Source of the DNA: Promethearchaeota archaeon
Lineage (GTDB): Archaea; Asgardarchaeota; Lokiarchaeia; Sigynarchaeales; SOKP01
Direction: 5' to 3'
Length of the DNA stretch: 11,350 nucleotides
NCBI GenBank assembly: GCA_016839425.1
Contig: JAEOUI010000308.1
Location: 1-11,350, forward strand
Positions 6,709-11,350 of this stretch are shown one piece after another (within the stretch, counting starts at the first letter, position 1; the number at the start of each line of letters is the position of its first letter). The position numbers and the translations under genes were made by a program. Under the pieces are notes generated by a model, which saw only the letters and a list, made by a program, of their open reading frames with translations, was not told the DNA's origin and searched no databases.

Positions 6709-6976
6709 AATAAAAAAGGGCAAATCTTAAGGATTATAGGAAAAATATATCCTCCTAGAAATCAAATTACTTCGTTAAAGAATGTTAGCGATGCGAAGCC
6801 ACTTATCGAAGCAATAAAAGAATAATCAAATAATAATATACTAGGCGCGCCAAAAAGCTTTAATATGATTAAACACTCTAGACTATCGAAATAAATATGA
6901 AAAGTTTAAAAAAGCAGCAATAATGGAAAAGTGTTTGAAAGATATTAATAATAAGACTTTCAATAAAACGAAATAA
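6709..6976 (+). pseudogene. Possible decayed gene upstream of feoB
   Basis: No intact ORF exists here, but the reading looks protein-like. In one frame 6709-6822 gives 38 codons ending PLIEAIKE, then a TAA (6823-6825), then 22 further codons (NILGAPKSFNMIKHSRLSK) to a TAA at 6892. Shifting by one base at 6893, the reading continues as KYEKFKKAAIMEKCLKDINN to a TAA at 6974. One stop and one frameshift would turn this into a continuous polypeptide of about 88 residues. I do not recognise the family. Lysine-rich readings arise easily in AT-rich DNA, so chance is a real alternative. The rest of the gap from 6628 to 7042 shows no gene. Confidence 0.35.
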
Positions 6977-7030
6977 TTTATGAAAAATAAGAAATCCAAA
7001 AATCATGAAATTAACTGAATAAATCTGATT

Positions 7031-7035
7031 GGTGA
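7031..7035 (+). promoter_or_regulatory. Ribosome binding site of feoB
   Basis: GGTGA sits 7 nt before the ATG at 7043, matching the archaeal anti-SD sequence. It fixes the start of feoB with its long basic N-terminus and shows that the mRNA has a leader. No convincing TATA box for this leader could be singled out in the AT-rich upstream DNA. Confidence 0.6.
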
Positions 7036-7042
7036 ATTTATT

Positions 7043-9223
7043 ATGAGTTGTCATACACCTAAAAAAAGAAAAAATAAAATTAAAAAAAATAGGAGAAATA
7101 TTCTTACTCCAAATCCGAATTTAAACCAAGTAAAATATAAGGAAACGATTAATGTTGCCCTTGCCGGAAATCCTAATGTTGGAAAATCAGTTATTTTTAA
7201 TCAGCTAACTGGACTTTCTCAAACAATAGGAAATTGGCCTGGAAAAACGGTAGAACGAATGGAAGGCACGCTGGACTTCTTAGGATATCACTTTAATATC
7301 GTAGATTTGCCGGGAATATATTCTCTTTCTACTTTTTCTTTAGAAGAAATCGTAAGTCGGGAATATATAGTCTCAGAAGATGTAGATCTGATAATAAATG
7401 TCGTGGACGCAACGAATTTGGAAAGGAATCTTTTTTTCACATTTCAACTTCTCGAATTGAAAGTACCAATGATTATTGCGATAAATCAAATGGACTTGCT
7501 ACGGAGGAGGAACATAACGCTTGACTTTAAAAAGCTCGAAAATATTTTTAAATTACCTGTTCTTCCCGTTGTTGCAGTTCATGGTAAAGGTGTCCACGAA
7601 TTACTGGAAGAAGCAATTGAAATGGTGGTTTTCCGTCATCCTCATAAACATTACAGCGGAGATAGTAAAAAATTTAGGGAACATCACAGTCATAGATATT
7701 ATCGTACTGAACATATCCACCAAAAGGTTGATGCAAATATACTCGTAAAAAAAGAATTTCAATTTCCAGATTTAAAAAGTATCAGCTCTTATGGTAAGGA
7801 AGTAGAGTCGAAAATTGGGGCGCTTCAAGATACGATAAAAAAACAAAGGAGTTTTTTAGAAAAATATAACTATCCTTCAAGATTTTTAGCCATCAAAGTA
7901 TTAGAAAACGACGGAGAGATTACGGAATTACTTACCATCAATGAAGAAATGCGAGATATCCTAGAACAAGCAAATCTAATGAGGAAGGACCTAGAAGAAT
8001 TACACGGAGAAGACATAAATACGATAATTAGTTCCGAAATCTACAACAATATAACCCAAATTACAAATCAAGTATTAATCATAAATCTCAAGGAAAAAAA
8101 GTCCTCGTTAGCAGATAAATTAGATCACTTAACAACACATTCGTTTTGGGGGTATGTCATCTTAGTATTGGTACTTTTAGGAATTTTTATGTTTACATTT
8201 ATGATTGGAGGTTTCCTCGGGGGTTTATTAGATGACGCTTTCGGAGCATGGAGCGAATCAATTTACGGAGAATTCGGTGAAGACACCCTTGGAATAGTGA
8301 TATTATGGGACGGCGCATTAGGAGGATTGATAGGTGCTATTGGTGGTGTATTGGTTTATGTTGTTCCATTTTTCTTTATTATAGAGATACTTCAAGATTC
8401 TGGTTATTTGCCTCGAGCTGCGTTTTTAATGGATAAATTTATGCATTACATTGGTGTTCACGGTAAAACGATCATTCCTATGATTTTAGGGTTTGGTTGC
8501 AATGTTCCTGCCTGTGCAGGCTGTAGAATAATGGAAACTGAGAGGGAAAAAAAAATCTCAATAGCCCTTACTTCATTAGTACCTTGTGCTGCGACGATGA
8601 CGGTAGTAATGGGTTTAGTCGGGCGATATTTAGGTTTAGGATGGGTCTTGGTGTTATTTCTTATCAATTTTACAGTAATAATTTTTGTTGGAAAACTTTT
8701 AAATAAAAAAATGCCTGGAGAATGCACGGAATTAATTATGGAGATGCATGAATATCGAGTACCTAATTATAAAGTTATATTTTCTCAAACATGGGTACGA
8801 TCGAAAGAATTCGTGTTTAAAGCATTACCTATAATGATCGGATTAGGAATCGTATTGGAAATTTTAGTACTTCTAAATGCATTAGAACCTATTAATTTTG
8901 TGCTTTCTCCGATAACTGTTTTTTGGCTGGGATTACCCATAGCAACCGGTGTTTTCCTCATATACGGAATACTTCGTAAGGAATTAACGCTAGTTCTCTT
9001 AGCTTTGTATGCCGGAGATTTAAGCACGCTTCTACTACCACATCAAATGATCGTTTTCAGTTTGGTAACAATGTTATATATACCCTGTTTGGCAACAATC
9101 GTTATCATTGCGAAACAAACTAATTGGAAATATGCCCTCCAACTGGCATTGCTCGAAATATTCATAGCAGTTTTTATTGGAGGCATAATTAACTGGGGAT
9201 ATGTGCTATTCACCAGCTTTTAA
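7043..9223 (+). CDS. feoB: FeoB, ferrous iron transporter with N-terminal GTPase
   Basis: This 726-residue inner-membrane protein imports Fe2+ with help from FeoA. The cytoplasmic G domain shows G1 GNPNVGKS (42-49), the G2 threonine at T69, G3 DLPG (88-91) and G4 NQMD (148-151). A helical linker reaches about residue 360. Membrane segments start at about 368, and both Gate regions are present. The first contains [17 protein letters not shown] (448-464) and [13 protein letters not shown] (483-495), with the conserved C486; the second covers about 590-690, including the conserved PCLAT (681-685). Two things are unusual: a 35-residue, very basic N-terminal extension starting MSCH, and a His-rich insertion at 199-226 (8 histidines) after the G domain. 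The start is supported by GGTGA 7 nt upstream. It is followed by T-rich sequence and a palindrome. The function is clear; the role of the insertions is inference. Confidence 0.95.
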   Translation: MSCHTPKKRKNKIKKNRRNILTPNPNLNQVKYKETINVALAGNPNVGKSVIFNQLTGLSQTIGNWPGKTVERMEGTLDFLGYHFNIVDLPGIYSLSTFSLEEIVSREYIVSEDVDLIINVVDATNLERNLFFTFQLLELKVPMIIAINQMDLLRRRNITLDFKKLENIFKLPVLPVVAVHGKGVHELLEEAIEMVVFRHPHKHYSGDSKKFREHHSHRYYRTEHIHQKVDANILVKKEFQFPDLKSISSYGKEVESKIGALQDTIKKQRSFLEKYNYPSRFLAIKVLENDGEITELLTINEEMRDILEQANLMRKDLEELHGEDINTIISSEIYNNITQITNQVLIINLKEKKSSLADKLDHLTTHSFWGYVILVLVLLGIFMFTFMIGGFLGGLLDDAFGAWSESIYGEFGEDTLGIVILWDGALGGLIGAIGGVLVYVVPFFFIIEILQDSGYLPRAAFLMDKFMHYIGVHGKTIIPMILGFGCNVPACAGCRIMETEREKKISIALTSLVPCAATMTVVMGLVGRYLGLGWVLVLFLINFTVIIFVGKLLNKKMPGECTELIMEMHEYRVPNYKVIFSQTWVRSKEFVFKALPIMIGLGIVLEILVLLNALEPINFVLSPITVFWLGLPIATGVFLIYGILRKELTLVLLALYAGDLSTLLLPHQMIVFSLVTMLYIPCLATIVIIAKQTNWKYALQLALLEIFIAVFIGGIINWGYVLFTSF

Positions 9224-9225
9224 TC

Positions 9226-9231
9226 TTTTTT
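9226..9231 (+). terminator. T-run after feoB
   Basis: A run of six T residues starts 3 nt after the feoB stop codon. It is a plausible archaeal oligo-T terminator, possibly acting with the palindrome that follows. Confidence 0.35.
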
Positions 9232-9233
9232 CC

Positions 9234-9253
9234 TTTAAACTTATAAGTTTAAA
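9234..9253. repeat. 20-bp perfect palindrome overlapping the mptG promoter
   Basis: TTTAAACTTATAAGTTTAAA equals its own reverse complement. It lies 10 bp after the feoB stop and overlaps the TATA-like TTTAAATT (9248-9255) that would start mptG transcription near 9277. As RNA it could form a hairpin followed by U5, so it may end feoB transcripts; as DNA it could be an operator on the mptG promoter. Confidence 0.6.
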
Positions 9254-9255
9254 TT
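9248..9255 (+). promoter_or_regulatory. TATA box of the mptG-mptD operon
   Basis: TTTAAATT predicts a start near 9277, leaving a leader of about 19 nt before the mptG ATG at 9296. It shares six bases with the 20-bp palindrome. Confidence 0.45.
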
Positions 9256-9295
9256 TTTGTTAATATAATTTTAATCATATCATACTAACTAGTTA

Positions 9296-10312
9296 ATGTT
9301 AATGAAAGTACGAATAACGACTCCTTGTCGAATACATTTATCGCTTATCGACGAAAACGGATATACTGGAAGGGTTGATGGCGGTATTGGGCTTATGCTA
9401 GATAGGCCAAATGTTGTTTTTGAAGCTTCAAACTCTGCAAGTGAATTTCAAATAGAATGTAACCATTATTACCGCGAGTCGATTGATGTTATCAACGAAA
9501 AGGCGTCAAAAATTTTTAAATTATTTAATATTAGCAATAAGAATTTTCACTTCAACTTGGAAAAATATTATCCAAGTCATGTAGGTTTGGGATCAAAAAC
9601 CCAATTAAGTCTTGCGATTGCTACTGCCATAACATTATTAAAAAATAAGGAAATGAACATCCACGATCTTACTAAAATAGTTGAAAGAGGTGGTACATCG
9701 GGTATTGGATGGAGAGGTTTTGAAAAGGGAGGCTTTATACTAGACGCAGGTCACGAATTTGGAAAAGGCAAAGAAAAAGAAACATATTTACCTTCTTCAG
9801 CTTCCGTATCTGCAGATCCTGCTCTAACGATTTTGAGATACCCAATCCCTGAACATTGGCGTTTTGTAATCATCATCCCGAATGTTAGAAAAGGGGCCTA
9901 TGGAGACGAAGAAGTAAGCATTTTTCAAAAATATGCTCCAATTCCTAGGGAAGAAGTAAACGAGGTATCTCATCAAATTCTAATGAAAATTTTACCTGGT
10001 TTAATCAAGCAAAACTTGGAATGTTTTGGAGAAGGATTAAAAAGAATTCAAAACATTGGCTTTAAGAAGATAGAAATTAGTCTCCAACACGAAATTGTAA
10101 AAAACCTGCTTTCTTTTTTAGAAAACTACGGGATTAAAGGATATGCGATGTCGTCGTTTGGACCGAGCGTTATTGGAATTACCGAGTCTGATTCTGAAGC
10201 TGAAAAATTAAGAAACGCCATAAGGGAATTTCTCGAACCTGATAATGAACATGTTTATATTTCTCAACCTAATAATACAGGTGCAAAAATAGAAATTCTT
10301 GATTGTGAGTAA
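9296..10312 (+). CDS. mptG: Beta-ribofuranosylaminobenzene 5'-phosphate synthase
   Basis: MptG condenses p-aminobenzoate (or 4-hydroxybenzoate) with PRPP, releasing CO2 and pyrophosphate. This is the committed step to the arylamine part of tetrahydromethanopterin. The 338-residue length and GHMP-kinase-like fold fit the family. Family blocks are TPCRIHLSLIDENG (9-22), GRVDGGIGLMLD (25-36), the glycine-rich HVGLGSKTQLSLAIATA (95-111), RGGTSGIGWRGFEKGGFILDAGH (131-153) and MSSFGPSVIGI (285-295). The start is ATG 9296, with an in-frame ATG two codons later (9302) as an alternative; there is no clear ribosome site. The mptD start lies 4 bp after this stop, so the two genes are an operon in the same cofactor pathway. 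Presence of H4MPT synthesis implies C1 metabolism by methanogenesis or an archaeal Wood-Ljungdahl pathway. Confidence 0.92.
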   Translation: MLMKVRITTPCRIHLSLIDENGYTGRVDGGIGLMLDRPNVVFEASNSASEFQIECNHYYRESIDVINEKASKIFKLFNISNKNFHFNLEKYYPSHVGLGSKTQLSLAIATAITLLKNKEMNIHDLTKIVERGGTSGIGWRGFEKGGFILDAGHEFGKGKEKETYLPSSASVSADPALTILRYPIPEHWRFVIIIPNVRKGAYGDEEVSIFQKYAPIPREEVNEVSHQILMKILPGLIKQNLECFGEGLKRIQNIGFKKIEISLQHEIVKNLLSFLENYGIKGYAMSSFGPSVIGITESDSEAEKLRNAIREFLEPDNEHVYISQPNNTGAKIEILDCE

Positions 10313-10316
10313 TCAA

Positions 10317-10703
10317 ATGAATGATAAAATATTCTTTTCTAAAGATTTAAACAATAGAGAAAGAGCCTGCTTTGAAGCGGGAATTAAATTGGGTGCACTT
10401 TATCATATTTTATGTGGAATACCCATATCTTCGGATGCTTCAGTAATTTCTTCCATTGAACGAGGAATTGAAGCTGCAATTTCTTGTCAACCATATGTAA
10501 AACAAGTCAAGATTAAATTAAACACTGAAAAGATTAAAGGAACAAAAAAAACAGAATTTGATTACGATGAAGTTACTGGAAAAATTATTACTGCTAATCT
10601 AACTCTTCAATATGAAAAAGTCGGTTTAGAAGCAAAAATCGATTGGATCGAAGATATGGAATATCCACTAATGTATGTTGATAAAATCTATAATATAAAA
10701 TGA
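10317..10703 (+). CDS. mptD: Dihydroneopterin aldolase, archaeal type (DUF381)
   Basis: The 128-residue protein matches the archaeal MptD family, which is unrelated to bacterial FolB. It cleaves 7,8-dihydroneopterin to 6-hydroxymethyl-7,8-dihydropterin and glycolaldehyde, giving the pterin of H4MPT. Diagnostic sequence is KDLNNRERACFEAGIKLGALYH (9-30), with E20 and H30 spaced like the conserved Glu/His pair of the Methanocaldococcus enzyme, followed by GIPISSD (34-40) and IERGIEAAISCQPYVKQVKI (47-66). The ATG at 10317 was chosen because GTGAG (10305-10309) is 7 nt upstream and the family begins shortly before the KDL motif; in-frame TTG 10299 or GTG 10305 would overlap mptG and are possible. 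The gene lies directly after mptG and converges with the DUF447 gene, 73 bp away. Confidence 0.88.
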   Translation: MNDKIFFSKDLNNRERACFEAGIKLGALYHILCGIPISSDASVISSIERGIEAAISCQPYVKQVKIKLNTEKIKGTKKTEFDYDEVTGKIITANLTLQYEKVGLEAKIDWIEDMEYPLMYVDKIYNIK

Positions 10704-10776
10704 ATTAGAAATGATTTTAAAAAAATCCATTCAAAAAATTATTTTAATTTGGTGAAAATTTGACGAAAATGTTTAT

Positions 10777-11350
10777 TCAACGCAACATGTTGACATATTT
10801 TTGTATTACATTAACGGTTTCCAAAGCTTGAGGATTTTTTCCAAACCTTTTAATATTGCTGATATTATTTTGGAGTTGCGATTCAAGTTCATCAAATAAA
10901 ACCTTGTTGTTCCTTTCTTGAGCTATTTTTATTCTTGTTGCTAAAATAATTGATTCTAAGGCTAAATTTTCTGAACGATTAAATAACTTTGGCGAGTTTC
11001 TTAAATGTTTTATGGATATTGCTTTCAAATGAAATTCAATAAGGGTAATATCCCCCAAAGGATCATTTTTCACCACAATATTTTCTCTTGTGACAACACA
11101 TATTATTATCGCCCAAGATTGTTTGATAAATGGCATTGAGATTTTCAAGGATTTCATATCTGGATTGGGAGAATATTCAATCTCCTCCTTTTCATAATAA
11201 TCCTTAGGAAAATTTATACCAAGATCCTCGTTTTTTAGAGCAGCTAATGCATATAATAGGATATCATCCACTAGATTGATTGTAACAATTCTTGTCTTCC
11301 TAAGATTTTGTAATGTTTTTGTTTTTGGAAACGGGTTTATAGTGATATAA
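10777..11350 (-). CDS. DUF447-family protein (FMN-binding split-barrel type), partial
   Basis: An internal GTG at 11271 can start a 164-residue ORF, but the frame stays open to the window edge. The extra 26 codons read YITINPFPKTKTLQNL, then RKTRIVTINLVDD, which is the N-terminal pattern of DUF447 (an NP-F segment, then TLxNLRxTxxxxINxxDD). The gene is therefore truncated by the window and its start lies beyond it. The later block NRSENLALESIILATRIKIA (98-117 counting from the GTG) matches the C-terminal half of the family. DUF447 proteins have a flavin-reductase-like split barrel; their reaction is not established. The 3' end faces mptD across 73 bp of AT-rich DNA containing A7 and T4 runs that could end transcription both ways. 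The association with H4MPT genes hints at C1 cofactor metabolism, by inference only. Confidence 0.72.
   Translation of the reverse strand, partial: YITINPFPKTKTLQNLRKTRIVTINLVDDILLYALAALKNEDLGINFPKDYYEKEEIEYSPNPDMKSLKISMPFIKQSWAIIICVVTRENIVVKNDPLGDITLIEFHLKAISIKHLRNSPKLFNRSENLALESIILATRIKIAQERNNKVLFDELESQLQNNISNIKRFGKNPQALETVNVIQKYVNMLR

Noticed and set aside
8458..9027. Two minus-strand ORFs opposite feoB (8458-8727 and 8785-9027)
   Set aside because: They are antisense to the FeoB membrane Gate regions, which are clearly coding.

Overview
The window looks archaeal. It is AT-rich, several genes are preceded by TATA-like boxes (TTTAAATA or TATAAAAA) instead of bacterial -35/-10 pairs, and it carries two enzymes of tetrahydromethanopterin (H4MPT) synthesis plus archaeal families (an AIR-synthase-related COG2144 protein and a DUF447 protein). 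The Lys/Ile/Asn-rich proteins, frequent CGA/CGT arginine codons and the gene mixture would suit an Asgard (Lokiarchaeia-like) archaeon or an AT-rich methanogen. That lineage call is inference only; no rRNA or marker gene is present.

Layout. 1-1466 (minus): a PadR-type regulator with a C-terminal zinc ribbon, translationally coupled (ATGA overlap) to a HAAS/DUF1700-like membrane protein that runs off the left edge. Their promoter is flanked by short perfect palindromes. 1467-2020: a divergent promoter, a hairpin at the predicted transcript start and a small hypothetical gene. 2159-4408: a LarE-type PP-loop sulfur transferase (plus) convergent with, and overlapping by 6 bp, a COG2144 AIR-synthase/selenophosphate-synthase-related protein (minus). 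4593-5624: a ketopantoate reductase (coenzyme A pathway). 5806-9223: an iron-uptake locus with feoA, a receiver-only response regulator on the opposite strand, a 415-bp gap holding what looks like a decayed gene, then a long feoB with a His-rich insertion. 9234-10703: a 20-bp perfect palindrome, then mptG and mptD, two non-consecutive steps of H4MPT synthesis, packed as an operon. 10777-11350 (minus): a DUF447 flavoprotein-family gene convergent with mptD and cut by the right edge.

The genes form small independent units. FeoA and FeoB together import ferrous iron, which the [4Fe-4S]-rich metabolism expected of an H4MPT user would need. MptD makes the pterin precursor and MptG condenses p-aminobenzoate with PRPP. 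LarE-type enzymes donate sulfur, possibly through an iron-sulfur cluster given the three cysteines seen. I found no rRNA, tRNA, CRISPR array, insertion sequence or attachment site. The most interesting unexplained structures are the operator-like palindromes at the padR, feoA and mptG promoters, the hairpin transcript start near 1701, the decayed ORF before feoB, and the receiver protein wedged between feoA and feoB.
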